Positions 1-9,492 are shown, counted from the stretch's first letter. The stretch: 64,000 nt of DNA from Halobacterium sp. R2-5 (GCF_011734195.1 NZ_JAANTH010000002.1:62001-126000); one strand, 5' to 3'. The notes: generated by a model from the letters alone, not told the origin. Translations and numbers: made by a program.

Positions 1-1
1 C

Positions 2-910
2 GCCGGCACCATCCTCGCGCTCGGCGACCTCGCGCAGAACCCGGTCGCCATCCTCTCCATCGTCGGCCTGTTCTTCACGCTCGCGCTGTACGCCCGCGGC
101 GTCACCGGCAGCATCATTCTCGGCATCGTCTCGACCACCGTCGCCGGCGCCGCCCTCACGTTCGCGGGCGTCGTCGAACCCGGCGTCCTCATCGACGGGT
201 TCGTCCGCAACGGCGGCTTCGCCGCCGGCCAACTCCCGCAGGCCCAGTACGACATCACGCCGCTGGCCGGCGCGTTCGTCTCCGGCTTCCAGAACGTCGA
301 GGCCCTCAGCTTCGCGCTCGTCGTGTTCACGTTCTTCTTCGTGGACTTCTTCGACACCGCCGGCACGCTCGTCGGCGTCGGGCAGGCGGGCGGCTTCCTG
401 AACGAGGACGGCGACCTCCCGGACGCCGACAAGCCCCTGATGGCCGACGCGGTCGGCACCACCGCCGGCGGCATGCTCGGCACCTCGACGGTCACCACGT
501 ACATCGAGTCCGCGACCGGCATCGAGGAGGGCGGCCGCACCGGCATGGTCGCGCTCGTCGTCGCCTGCCTCTTCCTCGCGTCGCTCGTGGTCGTCCCGCT
601 CGCCGCCGCGATTCCCCAGTACGCGAGCCACATCGCGCTCGTCGTCGTCGCGCTGCTGATGCTCGGCAACGTCACCGCGGTCCAGTGGGACGACGTCACG
701 CACTCCATCCCCGCCGGCCTCACCATCCTCGTCATGCCGTTCACGTACTCCATCGCGTACGGCATCGCCGCCGGCATCGTCTCCTACCCCGTCGTGAAGG
801 CCGCGACCGGCGAGTACGACGACGTCTCCCTCGGCCAGTGGCTGCTCGCGGTCGCGTTCGTCGTGTACTTCTTCGTGCGCACCAGCGGCGTCCTCCAGAC
901 CGTCGCCTAG
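2..910 (+). CDS. Purine (guanine/hypoxanthine/adenine-type) permease, AzgA/PbuG group of NCS2, C-terminal part
   Basis: The window opens inside this gene, so only 302 C-terminal codons are visible; the family is usually about 450-480 residues. The visible part is a chain of hydrophobic membrane segments. It contains the motifs FFFVDFFDTAGTLVGV and GTSTVTTYIESATGIEEGGRTG, which are typical of COG2252 nucleobase:cation symporters. The inferred job is uptake of purine bases across the cytoplasmic membrane. Exact substrate cannot be read from the sequence. A glutaredoxin gene follows on the same strand after 50 bases. Confidence 0.88.
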   Translation, partial: AGTILALGDLAQNPVAILSIVGLFFTLALYARGVTGSIILGIVSTTVAGAALTFAGVVEPGVLIDGFVRNGGFAAGQLPQAQYDITPLAGAFVSGFQNVEALSFALVVFTFFFVDFFDTAGTLVGVGQAGGFLNEDGDLPDADKPLMADAVGTTAGGMLGTSTVTTYIESATGIEEGGRTGMVALVVACLFLASLVVVPLAAAIPQYASHIALVVVALLMLGNVTAVQWDDVTHSIPAGLTILVMPFTYSIAYGIAAGIVSYPVVKAATGEYDDVSLGQWLLAVAFVVYFFVRTSGVLQTVA

Positions 911-960
911 GTCCCGCCGCTACCCCGCCGCTCTTCTGCGTCGACGCCGTACGGGCGCGT

Positions 961-1203
961 GTGACGCTGGAACTGTACGCTCTCCCGGGCTGCCCGTACT
1001 GCGCGAAGGTCAAGACCAAGCTCGACGAACTCGACGTAGAGTACGTCGAACACGAGGTCCCGAGCTCGCACAGCCAGCGGACCGAAGTCGAGGAAGTCAG
1101 CGGTCAGACCGGCGTCCCCGTGCTCGTCGACGAGGAGCACGGCGTCGACGGGATGCCCGAATCGGACGACATCGTCGACTACCTCGAAGAGACGTACGCG
1201 TAA
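961..1203 (+). CDS. Glutaredoxin / glutathione S-transferase N-terminal-like thioredoxin-fold protein
   Basis: An 80-residue single-domain thioredoxin-fold protein. The redox motif CPYC is at residues 11-14 and the cis-proline motif TGVPVLV is centred on P53. Haloarchaea generally use gamma-glutamylcysteine rather than glutathione, so the thiol partner is inferred rather than known. The chosen GTG start puts the CPYC motif at the normal distance from the N-terminus. An open frame runs further upstream, but that part is arginine-rich and unlike real haloarchaeal protein. Confidence 0.85.
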   Translation: MTLELYALPGCPYCAKVKTKLDELDVEYVEHEVPSSHSQRTEVEEVSGQTGVPVLVDEEHGVDGMPESDDIVDYLEETYA

Positions 1204-1297
1204 CGCGCGCTCTCTTCGTCCGAATTTTCCGAGAAACAGCGGTCCGAGCCGCGGCGCTACCGACCGACGGCGGTCGTAGAGGAGTGGGGCGGCGTCG

Positions 1298-2260
1298 TCA
1301 GGCTTCCTGGGGGTCGCCGCGGTCCGCGAGCAGGTCGCGGAGGTCGTCGGAGTCCTCGACGTCTTCGAGTTCCTCGCGCTCCACGATGGCGGTGTCGTCG
1401 ACGGATTCGCGGGACGCCTCGTCGACGACGTAGACGGCTCGCGTGTGCGTAATCGCACCGAGCGAGCTCATGATGCGGGCGCGCTTGACCGCGGCGTCCG
1501 TGAACGACGAGTGGCCGGTCAGCAGGCGGTCCGCGCGCGAGGCGTCCTCGCTGACGGCCTTGAACGGCGCGCGGTCCGTCGGGTGGACCTCGAAGCCGAC
1601 GCGGGCGAGCACCGACAGCACGGGCACGTCCTCGGGGTCGGCCTCCGGGTCGTCGGGCGTCGGGTCGGCGTCCCGGACCTCCTCCGCGCCGTCCATCACC
1701 GAGACCGGCGAGGTGAGTTCGCCGCCGAAGAGGTCTTCGAGCTCCATCGCGACCTCGATGCTGGCGTTCATGCCGTCCTCGTACTTCGAGACGGTGCGCC
1801 GGGAGACGCCGAGTTCGCTGGCGAGCTGGCCGAGGCTCAGGTCCTCCTGCTGGCGGCGGTCCGCGAGCACGTCGCCGTCGATGTTCACGTAGAGGCCGCC
1901 GGGCGCCGCGTAGATGAGCGGCGGGACGCCCTCCACGAAGAACTCCATCGCGGTGTCGGGGCTGAGCACGGGCACGCCGTGGCGGAAGTAGACGACGCCG
2001 GGCTTGAGCTCCTCGTCGCGGGTGCGCAGGCCGATGACCATCGGCGTCGCGTCGAGGTACGTGCCGAGCCGCCGCATCTCCGCGCCGGTCGGCGCGTCGA
2101 AGGCGTCGATGTTCCCCAGGATCTTCACGAGGATGACGTCGTTCTCTCGGCGGGCGGCCACGTCGAAGCTCTTGGGCCGCGTCGCGCACCGGTCGCTCAC
2201 CGTGAACCCCGCGTCCGCGAGCATGGCGGTGACGTTCTCGATGAGTACCGACCGTGACAT
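1298..2260 (-). CDS. HTH-type transcriptional regulator (COG1395 family)
   Basis: A 320-residue protein with an N-terminal domain of about 125 residues, a Cro/C1-type helix-turn-helix at about residues 137-165 ([22 protein letters not shown]), and an acidic C-terminal half with little conservation. This layout matches a broadly conserved archaeal family whose targets are unknown. It is divergent from tiaS. A TATA-like box at 2284-2291 lies about 28 bases before the ATG, so the message is probably leaderless. Confidence 0.85.
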   Translation of the reverse strand: MSRSVLIENVTAMLADAGFTVSDRCATRPKSFDVAARRENDVILVKILGNIDAFDAPTGAEMRRLGTYLDATPMVIGLRTRDEELKPGVVYFRHGVPVLSPDTAMEFFVEGVPPLIYAAPGGLYVNIDGDVLADRRQQEDLSLGQLASELGVSRRTVSKYEDGMNASIEVAMELEDLFGGELTSPVSVMDGAEEVRDADPTPDDPEADPEDVPVLSVLARVGFEVHPTDRAPFKAVSEDASRADRLLTGHSSFTDAAVKRARIMSSLGAITHTRAVYVVDEASRESVDDTAIVEREELEDVEDSDDLRDLLADRGDPQEA

Positions 2261-2283
2261 ACTCGTGGATAAGCCGTCGGCGA

Positions 2284-2291
2284 CATATATG
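2284..2291 (-). promoter_or_regulatory. TATA box of the HTH regulator gene
   Basis: The palindromic CATATATG stands out in GC-rich DNA. It lies about 28 bases upstream of the regulator ATG at 2260, the spacing expected for a leaderless archaeal transcript. Confidence 0.6.
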
Positions 2292-2398
2292 CGTTGTGCC
2301 GATACGGCGGCGCTGCCCCGCGGTTTCGGTCATTCGGCCGCCACTATCCCGGTCGGGACCGGAAGCGCGAAAAGCGGGGCTCCCCTACCACGGAGGCG

Positions 2399-3658
2399 AT
2401 GACGGTCGTCGCGCTGGACGACACTGACTCCCGCGAGCGCGGGATGTGCACGACGTACGCGGCCCACCTCGTCGCCGAGCGGCTGCGCGACCGCGGCGCG
2501 AGCGTCGAGCGCGTGCTGCTCGTGCGCCTGAACCCCGCCGTCGAGTACAAGACCCGCGGGAACGCCGCGCTCGCCGTCCACGCCGACGTCGACCCCGACG
2601 TGGGTCTGGCGGTCGCAGAGGAGGTCGTCGCGGAGGCCGCGGAGACCGACGACCCCAGGACGAATCCGGGCGTCGTGGTCGCGCCCGACGCCGACGCGCC
2701 CGAGCCAATCGCCGAGTTCGCCGAGCGCGCGATGCGCGAGCACCTCGACCCCGGAGAGGCCCGCGCGCTCGCGGCTACCCACGGCTACGACACCGCGCAG
2801 TGGGAGAATGGCCGCGGCGTCGTCGGCGCGCTCGCCGCCGTCGGCGCGTGGTCGGCGTTCGACGACTGGACGTACGAGCGCATCGACTATCGCGAGCCCG
2901 ACCGCTGGGGGACCGAACGAAACGTCGACGCCGAGAGCGTGTTCGCCGCCGCGGACGCCGCCTACCCGGACGCGTGGGACACCGTCGACCGCGAGGAAGG
3001 GGAGCTGGTCTGCGTGCCGCACACGCCCGGCCCCATCCTCTACGGTATCCGGGGCGACGACGCCGACACCGTCACCGAACTCGCCGATTCAATCGAGAGC
3101 GAGCCGGTGTACGCCAGCGAGCTGTTCGTCACGAACCAGGGGACGGACGCCCACCTACGGGACGCCGCGCTCGCGGACCTCGAAGACGGTCGTGCGTACC
3201 GCGCGGACGCCACCGTCGCGAGCGAGCCGGAGACGCGGCGCGGCGGCCACGTCTTCGTGTCCGTCGCGGACGACGCGCGCGTGGAGTGCGCGGCGTTCGA
3301 GCCGACCAAGCGGTTCCGCGACCGCGTGCGCGCGCTCCGACCCGGCGACCGCGTCACCGTCTGCGGCGAGGTCAGCGGCGGCACGCTCAAACTGGAGAAG
3401 TTCGCGGTCCGCGACCTCGAGGAGACGGAATCCGTGACGCCGACGTGCCCCGACTGCGGGACGTCGATGGAGAGCGCGGGCGCCGGGCAGGGCTACCGCT
3501 GCCGGGACTGCGGCACGTCCGCACCCGGGAAAGTCGAGCGCGACGTCGACCGCGACCTGGAACGGGGGTGGTACGAGGTGCCGCCGTGCGCGCGTCGCCA
3601 CGTCGCGAAACCGCTGGTCAGGGGCGAGTGGGACGCGCTGGTCCACCCCGAGCGGTAG
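2399..3658 (+). CDS. tiaS: tRNA(Ile2) 2-agmatinylcytidine synthetase
   Basis: A 419-residue enzyme that attaches agmatine to C34 of the CAU-anticodon tRNA-Ile using ATP, so that it decodes AUA. The N-terminus (VVALDDTDSRERGMCTTYAA) is the catalytic signature of the family. An OB-fold region follows, and a C-terminal zinc ribbon uses C350/C353 and C368/C371. Length is normal. The upstream extension of the frame is not protein-like, so the ATG at 2399 is preferred. It is divergent from the HTH regulator. Confidence 0.93.
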   Translation: MTVVALDDTDSRERGMCTTYAAHLVAERLRDRGASVERVLLVRLNPAVEYKTRGNAALAVHADVDPDVGLAVAEEVVAEAAETDDPRTNPGVVVAPDADAPEPIAEFAERAMREHLDPGEARALAATHGYDTAQWENGRGVVGALAAVGAWSAFDDWTYERIDYREPDRWGTERNVDAESVFAAADAAYPDAWDTVDREEGELVCVPHTPGPILYGIRGDDADTVTELADSIESEPVYASELFVTNQGTDAHLRDAALADLEDGRAYRADATVASEPETRRGGHVFVSVADDARVECAAFEPTKRFRDRVRALRPGDRVTVCGEVSGGTLKLEKFAVRDLEETESVTPTCPDCGTSMESAGAGQGYRCRDCGTSAPGKVERDVDRDLERGWYEVPPCARRHVAKPLVRGEWDALVHPER

Positions 3659-3743
3659 CCGCCGTACAAGTGTCTTCTGCTGCTTGCCACTGCGAACCAA
3701 ACGCCCACAACGCTTTATCCGACTACGGAACGAACGTACGTCC

Positions 3744-3959
3744 ATGCGCCCCGACCGCCGCAGCCCCGACGAGGTTGGCGCCGCTCGCGAGACGACGGAC
3801 CGCGACTCCGTCGCGGGACGACTCGCCGCGCACGTCGAGGTGCAGGACGGCGAGCGGGCGTGTACGCTGTTCCCCGCGGACGCCGACGCCGACGACCTCG
3901 TCACCGAGTGGATGACCGCCGAGGGCGACGCGTTCGTCTCGGTGGCCGACCGGCGGTAA
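3744..3959 (+). CDS. Small haloarchaeal protein, DUF7511-like
   Basis: A 71-residue acidic protein with no membrane segment. The C-terminal half (ERACTLFPADADADDLVTEW, then TAEGDAFVSV) resembles a small haloarchaea-only family with the pattern CTLYPP..W..A...AFV that I associate with DUF7511. Its function is unknown. A TATA-like CTTTATCC at about 3714 lies roughly 30 bases before the ATG. It is convergent with the PLP enzyme gene after 30 bases. Confidence 0.65.
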   Translation: MRPDRRSPDEVGAARETTDRDSVAGRLAAHVEVQDGERACTLFPADADADDLVTEWMTAEGDAFVSVADRR

Positions 3960-3989
3960 GCGAGACAGTCGGCCCCGCGCTCGCAGCCG

Positions 3990-5066
3990 TTACTTCTTCA
4001 GGCCGCTGCCCGTCAGTGCTACGGCCACGTCGTCGCCGGCGACGCCGCGCTCGCGGTACGCGTCGAGCCCAGCCACGGCGACGGCGCTGGTCGGCTCCAC
4101 GTAGAACCCGTGCTCGTGGAGGTCCGCCAGCGCGGCCTCCGTCTCCGCCGCGTCGCACGCGATGGCGTCCCCGCCCGTCGCGTCGATGGCGTCCAGAATC
4201 TGGCTCTTCCGGGCGGGCTCCTGAATCTGGATGCCGTCCGCGACGTCGTTCGTCCCCGCCGCTTCCGCTCCGTGGAGCGCTTCGACGACTGGCGCGACGC
4301 CCGTCGCCTGCACGCCGAGCAGCTGCGGCACGGAGTCCGTCCAGCCCGCTGCTTCGAGCGCGCGGAAGCCGCGGTACGCGCCGAGGAACAGCGTCCCGTG
4401 CCCGAGCGGCAGCACCACGGCGTCCGGAACGGTCCAGTCGCGTTGGGCCGCGAGTTCGAGCGCGAACGTCGACGTCCCCGCGTAGAACGCCGGATTCCAC
4501 GCGTGGCTCGCGTACCACGCGTCCCCGCCAACTGCCTCTTCTACACAGGCGTCCGTGACGTCCTGCCGGCTCCCCTCGACGCGCACCGCCGTCGCGCCCG
4601 CGGCCTCGATGGCGTCGAGCTTCGACTGCTTGGCGTCCGCGGGCACGTAGACGTCGGCGTCGATGCCGGCGCGCGCGGCGTACTGTGCGACGGCCGCGCC
4701 CGCGTTCCCCGAGGAGTCGTCGACGACGCGCTCGACGCCGAGTTCGGCCGCCCGCGACAGCGTCAGCGCCGCGCCGCGGTCCTTGTAGCTCCCCGACGGG
4801 AACACGTAGTCGAGTTTGAACTGCGCGTCCCAGCTCGGCGCGTCCGCCAGCGGCGTCCACCCTTCGCCCAACGTCACCTCCGCGCCAATCGGGAGGAACT
4901 CGTCGAACGCCCACAGCCCCTCGCGGGGGTCGACGTCCGGCTCGTCGCTGTCCGGCAGCGGCCGCTCGGCGAAATCCAGCGCGTGCCCGCACTCGCAGCG
5001 CCAGGGCTCTGACGAGCCGGATTCGTAGGTTCGACCGCACGAACGGCATTCGAGACCCGCTGGCAT
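3990..5066 (-). CDS. Threonine synthase-like pyridoxal-phosphate enzyme
   Basis: A 358-residue fold-type II PLP enzyme. A small N-terminal zinc-ribbon-like motif has C7, C10, C24 and C26. The PLP lysine is K95 in FPSGSYKDRG, and a phosphate-binding SSGNAGAA loop follows. It resembles archaeal ThrC but is not next to other threonine genes, so substrate is uncertain. The ATG at 5066 overlaps the stop of the upstream deacylase gene by one base (TGATG), which indicates translational coupling. An in-frame TTG one codon upstream is the less likely start. Confidence 0.82.
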   Translation of the reverse strand: MPAGLECRSCGRTYESGSSEPWRCECGHALDFAERPLPDSDEPDVDPREGLWAFDEFLPIGAEVTLGEGWTPLADAPSWDAQFKLDYVFPSGSYKDRGAALTLSRAAELGVERVVDDSSGNAGAAVAQYAARAGIDADVYVPADAKQSKLDAIEAAGATAVRVEGSRQDVTDACVEEAVGGDAWYASHAWNPAFYAGTSTFALELAAQRDWTVPDAVVLPLGHGTLFLGAYRGFRALEAAGWTDSVPQLLGVQATGVAPVVEALHGAEAAGTNDVADGIQIQEPARKSQILDAIDATGGDAIACDAAETEAALADLHEHGFYVEPTSAVAVAGLDAYRERGVAGDDVAVALTGSGLKK

Positions 5067-6022
5067 CAATACTCGTCCACGTCCGTGCCGACCGAGCAGA
5101 CGTACTCGCCGGTGGCGACCTGCGGGAGGCGACGGCTGCGCCAGAAGATGCCGTCGTTGTCGGCGGTGACGGTGGCTTTCAGGGTGCCGAAGACGTCGGT
5201 GACTTCGAACAGCGTCTCGCCGGCGCTGACTTCGTCGCCGAGGTCGCGCTTGAACTCGACGAGGCCGCCGACGGGGGAGCCGTAGCGGTCGAAGTCGGTG
5301 GCGCGAGTCTGGGGCTCCGTCTGGACGTCGCCGTCGAGGAAGCCGTAGTACCGGAGGACGTTGAACACGCCGTCGACGCCGTACTGGACGGACTCCTCGT
5401 CGAAGCCGACGCTGCCGCCGAGCTCGGGGTCGACGGTGGGGATGCCGTCGTCGGGGCCGGCGCGGGCGAGCTGGCCCTCGGGGCCCTTCTGGTCGAGGAC
5501 GTGTCCGCAGCCGAACGCCTTCGCGAGTTCGAGGCAGTCGCTGTGCATGCGGTGGTGGCGGCCGCAGCGCACGCGCACCTCGTTGATCATGCGGGAGGTC
5601 GACCCCTGGTGGAGGTCGACGATGAGGTCGGCGTCCTCCGCGGCGGAGAACGTCGCGTGCGCGATTCGCTCGGACGAGGAGCCGTTCGCGCTGCCGGGGT
5701 ACGCGCGGTTGAGCTTCGTGTCGTCGATGGGGTTGCGGTGTTCGGCGATCTGGAACGCGTGGAAGTTCGTGATGCCGACGACGCGCACCTCGCCCGCGAG
5801 CTCCGCGGGGTCGAGCTGGGGGACGACGCGGCGGAGCACGCCGACGCCGTTGAGTTCGTCGCCGTCGCTGGCTGCCTGCAGGTAGAGCGTCTTCCCGTCG
5901 CGTTCGCCGTTCACGACCGCGACCGGGAGACCGACCGCGGTGCCGTCCCGCATCTCCCCGACGGTGAGCCGACCCGTGTCGAACTCGCCGGGGGCCGCGG
6001 ACGCGGTGCCGAGCGTAGTCAT
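5066..6022 (-). CDS. Succinylglutamate desuccinylase/aspartoacylase family protein
   Basis: A 318-residue zinc carboxypeptidase-like protein (COG3608 type). Visible signatures are DGDELNG, LNRAYPG and DLHQGS, plus a C-terminal beta-domain (VSAGETLFEVTDVFGTLKATV). The usual first zinc histidine of HGDE is replaced by aspartate here (SDGDE). The substrate is unknown; the family deacylates N-acyl amino acids. It is the first gene of a two-gene unit with the PLP enzyme, which suggests that one product feeds the other. Confidence 0.8.
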   Translation of the reverse strand: MTTLGTASAAPGEFDTGRLTVGEMRDGTAVGLPVAVVNGERDGKTLYLQAASDGDELNGVGVLRRVVPQLDPAELAGEVRVVGITNFHAFQIAEHRNPIDDTKLNRAYPGSANGSSSERIAHATFSAAEDADLIVDLHQGSTSRMINEVRVRCGRHHRMHSDCLELAKAFGCGHVLDQKGPEGQLARAGPDDGIPTVDPELGGSVGFDEESVQYGVDGVFNVLRYYGFLDGDVQTEPQTRATDFDRYGSPVGGLVEFKRDLGDEVSAGETLFEVTDVFGTLKATVTADNDGIFWRSRRLPQVATGEYVCSVGTDVDEY

Positions 6023-6106
6023 TACACTAATCCCACGCACGCGTCGCCTTGAGCGGTTCGGTCCCGAATCGGCGGCGTTTTCACGCGGCCGACCGAACCC
6101 CCGCGT

Positions 6107-6394
6107 ATGTCCGAGCGGTCCGAGCAGCCGGCCGACACGGCGTCCGACCGCCCCGGCGTCGACAACTTCATGCGCGCGCTCGGCGTCGCCACGCAGGCCA
6201 AACGCGGGTTCGCGGTCGGCCTGCTGGTCGCCGCCGCGACGTACTACTTCTTCGTCGTGGCGTCCGGCGGGTCGCCGCACTCGACGGCGTACCTCGTCGC
6301 GCTGGCGGCGGTGCTCGCGTTCACGGTCGGCCTGCTCGCGACGCTGGCGTTCACGGTCGGCGCCGCCTACCGGCTGTCGCAGCGCCTGGAGTAG
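6107..6394 (+). CDS. Two-helix membrane protein, haloarchaeal, unknown function
   Basis: A 95-residue protein with a polar N-terminus of about 35 residues and two hydrophobic segments (about 36-55 and 63-88). The pattern resembles a small haloarchaeal membrane family (possibly DUF7536). No catalytic motif is visible. It is divergent from the deacylase unit and 50 bases upstream of another unknown gene on the same strand. Confidence 0.65.
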   Translation: MSERSEQPADTASDRPGVDNFMRALGVATQAKRGFAVGLLVAAATYYFFVVASGGSPHSTAYLVALAAVLAFTVGLLATLAFTVGAAYRLSQRLE

Positions 6395-6444
6395 TTGGCT
6401 CCCCGAAGAAAACCTATTGTGTGCGGGCCGACTCCATTCCGGAG

Positions 6445-7038
6445 ATGGCCGAAGACGACTTCCCGACCCGCCTCGCCGCGTTCACCGGCGACGACGCGGA
6501 CGGCGGGGAGGGGTTGCCGTCGCCGTCGGCGGTCGTGGCGGGCGTGCTCGCGCCGCTGCGGGGCGCCGAGAAGTCATCGGGCGGCGAGCGTTTCGACGTC
6601 GCGGAGACCGACCACACCGAGCGGCGGTACGCGTTCTCGTGTCCAGTCGAACTCGCGGGCGCGGACTGCACGTCGCGGCTCGTCGTCCGGCGCGAAGACG
6701 GGTACGTGTACGCGAGCCACGGCGTCCACCCGCCCGAGAGCGGCGGGCTGCTCTCCCGCGTCCGCGGCTCGAAGACCGGCTACGACGCCCTCGACGTCGA
6801 GCCGGACCGCGTCGCTCGGCTCGCGAAGCGCCGACGCAAGGTCGTCGCCGGCGGCATCGACAAACGGGTCGTGACGCCGCGGCTCACCGACGATCCGGTG
6901 GGGTTCGAACTCCGCCTCGAAACCGCGGAGACGGCGGTCCTCTCCGTGACGGGGTACGGTGACGGCCGCGACTACCTCTCGGTACCGCTGCCGGACCTCG
7001 CGCTGCGCGCGCTCGCCGCCGAGCGCGACGCCCTCTAG
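6445..7038 (+). CDS. Conserved haloarchaeal protein of unknown function
   Basis: A 197-residue soluble acidic protein. I do not recognise the family. Alternating hydrophobic stretches suggest an alpha/beta protein, and there is a basic patch in the middle (RLAKRRRKVVAGG). A GGAG sequence sits directly before the ATG. The 3' end overlaps the convergent PhoU/TrkA gene by four bases. Confidence 0.7.
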   Translation: MAEDDFPTRLAAFTGDDADGGEGLPSPSAVVAGVLAPLRGAEKSSGGERFDVAETDHTERRYAFSCPVELAGADCTSRLVVRREDGYVYASHGVHPPESGGLLSRVRGSKTGYDALDVEPDRVARLAKRRRKVVAGGIDKRVVTPRLTDDPVGFELRLETAETAVLSVTGYGDGRDYLSVPLPDLALRALAAERDAL

Positions 7039-8225
7039 GCGGCGAGCGCGCGCAGGCGGTCGGCGCCCGCCCGCGTCCCCTTCGCGAGCAGCACGTCGCC
7101 CGCTCGGACTGCGGTCTCGGGGCCGGGCTGGACGACCCACTCGTCGCTGTCGGCGTCCGGCCGCCGCACCGCGATGACGCGCATCCCGGTCTCGGTCGCG
7201 ACCTCCTCCCCCCCGAGAGTCGCGCCGTCGAGCGTGCTGCCGGCCTCCACTGCTTCCCGGACGATGACCTCGTCGGACTCCTCGACGGCTTCCTGCACGA
7301 CGACGTGGGTGTCGAGGCCGCGCAGCACGCCCTCGCTGATCTCGACCGCGGCGTCGCTGATGACCTCCGTCGCGGTCGCGATGTGGACGAGCCCGCGCAG
7401 CGACACCGGGTCCTCGACGCGGCCCGCCGCGCGCAGCGTCCACGCCTCGAAGCGGGACTTCAGCGCGTCCACCTCCGCTTCCAGCTCCACGACCTCCGCG
7501 GCGAGGTCCGTCGAGTCGAACAGCACGGCGCCGTACGCGAGGTCGACGGACAGCTCGCTCATGTTCTTCATCGTGACGACGGAGTCGACGGCGCGCTCCA
7601 GGTCGTCGAAGTCCGGCTCGGGGACCGCGGGCGGCTCGTAGGGTTCGCCGGTCACCGTCTCGTAGACGCCGCCGATGCGCTCCTCGGGGCCGCGCAGCAA
7701 CAGCACGTCGCCGGCCAGCAGCGCGGTGTCGCGGTCGGGGTTGAGCAGCCAGTCGCCGCCGCGCCGGATCGCGAGCACGCGCACGCCCGTCTCGGTCTCC
7801 AGGTTCACGTCCAGCAGCGTGCGGCCGGCGTACGCGGAGTCGTCGGCGAGCTCCGCGCGCACCAGCGACTCGACGGCCGCCGGGAGCGCGCCCCGGATGG
7901 CGTCCGGCACGCGGATGTCTTCGAGGACGACCTTCGCGATGTCGCCGGCGGCGTCGCTGATCTTCTCGGCGGCGCCGACGACGCCGAGCACGGGCGCCAG
8001 CGTCTCCGCGTCCTCGGGGTTGCGCGCGGCCATCAGGAGGCTCATTCTCGCGCGCAACTGGAGGACGTCCATGCGTTCCTCCAGCTTGAGTACTTCCGCG
8101 GCCACGTCGTCGCTGCCGTGCAGCACCGCCGAGTAGGAGAGGTCGATGAGGAGTTCGGCGGTGTCTTTCATCTCCGCGAGGAGGGATTTCACGCTCGCGG
8201 GCTCGTACTCGACGCGGCCGCTCAT
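7035..8225 (-). CDS. PhoU/TrkA-C domain regulatory protein (COG3273-like), duplicated architecture
   Basis: A 396-residue protein built as two repeats of a helical PhoU-like unit (about 15-110 and 210-300) followed by a TrkA-C/RCK_C beta unit (about 120-195 and 305-390). The marks of the second unit recur as RTLLDVNLETETGVRVLAIR and ATLGGEEVATETGMRVIAVR, each followed by AGDVLL. RCK_C domains bind small ligands and usually gate potassium channels or transporters. No membrane segment is present, so it probably acts with a separate channel. The start at 8225 is chosen because upstream codons are not conserved-looking. Confidence 0.82.
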   Translation of the reverse strand: MSGRVEYEPASVKSLLAEMKDTAELLIDLSYSAVLHGSDDVAAEVLKLEERMDVLQLRARMSLLMAARNPEDAETLAPVLGVVGAAEKISDAAGDIAKVVLEDIRVPDAIRGALPAAVESLVRAELADDSAYAGRTLLDVNLETETGVRVLAIRRGGDWLLNPDRDTALLAGDVLLLRGPEERIGGVYETVTGEPYEPPAVPEPDFDDLERAVDSVVTMKNMSELSVDLAYGAVLFDSTDLAAEVVELEAEVDALKSRFEAWTLRAAGRVEDPVSLRGLVHIATATEVISDAAVEISEGVLRGLDTHVVVQEAVEESDEVIVREAVEAGSTLDGATLGGEEVATETGMRVIAVRRPDADSDEWVVQPGPETAVRAGDVLLAKGTRAGADRLRALAA

Positions 8226-8355
8226 GTCCGCGGATTCGACCCCGTACCCGAAAAACGTTCGCGTCACTCGGGGCTCCAGTCCCGGCTGTATGTGGAATAT
8301 ACGACCGTGAAGGAAACCGACACACATTAAGTAGAACCGTCAGAAACCGTAGGAC

Positions 8356-9492
8356 ATGGCCGACGAACTTAAGAAGGGTTTGGAAGGTGTGCTCGTCGCG
8401 GAGTCGGAGCTGAGTTACATCGACGGCGACGAGGGCAAACTCGTCTACCGCGGGTACACCATCGAGGATCTCGCGCGCGGCGCGAGCTACGAGGAGGTCC
8501 TCTACCTGCTCTGGCACGGCCGCCTCCCGAATCGGGAGGAGCTCGAGTCGTTCCGCGACGACATGGCCGGCCACCGTGAGCTGGACGACGACGTCCTCGA
8601 CCTCGTCGCGGACCTCGCGGCCGCCGACGAGGACCCGATGGCGGCGCTCCGGACGGCGGTCTCGGAGCTGTCCGCGTACGACCCGGACGGCGACGCGGAC
8701 CCGACAGACCGCGAGGCGAACCTCCGGAAGGGCAAGCGCATCACCGCGAAGATGCCGACGATCGTCGCGGCGTTCACACGCCTGCGCGACGGCGACGACC
8801 CCGTCGAGCCCCGCGAGGACCTCGGGCACGCTGCGAACTTCCTCTACATGCTCAACGACGAGGAGCCCGACGACGTGCTCGCGGACGTCTTCGACCAGGC
8901 GCTCGTGCTCCACGCCGACCACGGCCTGAACGCGTCGACGTTCTCCTCGATGGTGACGTCGAGCACGCTCGCGGACCTCCACTCGGCGATCACGTCGGCC
9001 ATCGGCACGCTCGGCGGGAGCCTGCACGGCGGCGCGAACGCGAACGTGATGCGGATGCTCCAGGAGATCGACGAGTCCGGCAAGGAGCCAGTCGAGTGGG
9101 TTGAGGACGCCCTCGAAGAAGGCAAGCGCGTCGCCGGGTTCGGCCACCGCGTCTACAACGTGAAGGACCCGCGCGCGAAGATTCTCGGCGAGCGCAGCGA
9201 GGAGCTCGGCGAGGCCGCCGGCGACACGAAGTGGTACGAGATGAGCGTCGCCATCGAGGAGTACATCAGCGAGGAAAAGGGCCTCGCGCCGAACGTCGAC
9301 TTCTACTCGGCGTCGACGTACTACCAGATGGGCATCCCCGTCGACATCTACACGCCCATCTTCGCGATGTCCCGCTCGGGCGGCTGGATCGCCCACGTGC
9401 TCGAACAGTACGAGGACAACCGTCTCATTCGGCCGCGCGCCCGGTACGTCGGGGAAGAGGACCGCGAACTCGCGCCTCTCGACGAGCGGTAA
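8356..9492 (+). CDS. gltA: Citrate synthase
   Basis: A 378-residue type I/archaeal citrate synthase that condenses acetyl-CoA and oxaloacetate, the entry step of the TCA cycle. Signatures include SYEEVLYLLWHGRLP, SLHGGANANV, GFGHRVYNVKDPRAK with the catalytic histidine, and the C-terminal arginine region. Length is normal. A TATA-like tract (ACACATTAAG, about 8322-8331) lies about 30 bases before the ATG. The last 79 bases are repeated downstream at 9638-9716. Confidence 0.95.
   Translation: MADELKKGLEGVLVAESELSYIDGDEGKLVYRGYTIEDLARGASYEEVLYLLWHGRLPNREELESFRDDMAGHRELDDDVLDLVADLAAADEDPMAALRTAVSELSAYDPDGDADPTDREANLRKGKRITAKMPTIVAAFTRLRDGDDPVEPREDLGHAANFLYMLNDEEPDDVLADVFDQALVLHADHGLNASTFSSMVTSSTLADLHSAITSAIGTLGGSLHGGANANVMRMLQEIDESGKEPVEWVEDALEEGKRVAGFGHRVYNVKDPRAKILGERSEELGEAAGDTKWYEMSVAIEEYISEEKGLAPNVDFYSASTYYQMGIPVDIYTPIFAMSRSGGWIAHVLEQYEDNRLIRPRARYVGEEDRELAPLDER
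9414..9492 (+). repeat. Copy 1 of the duplicated citrate synthase 3' end (in the gene)
   Basis: These 79 bases, through the stop codon, match 9638-9716 at 75 positions. All four differences are transitions. One is a stop change (TAA to TGA), two are synonymous in the gene frame and one gives Asn to Asp. Confidence 0.95.

Noticed and set aside
3990-5066. Firm assignment as threonine synthase
   Set aside because: Motifs fit several fold-type II PLP enzymes, and the coupled deacylase suggests a different substrate.
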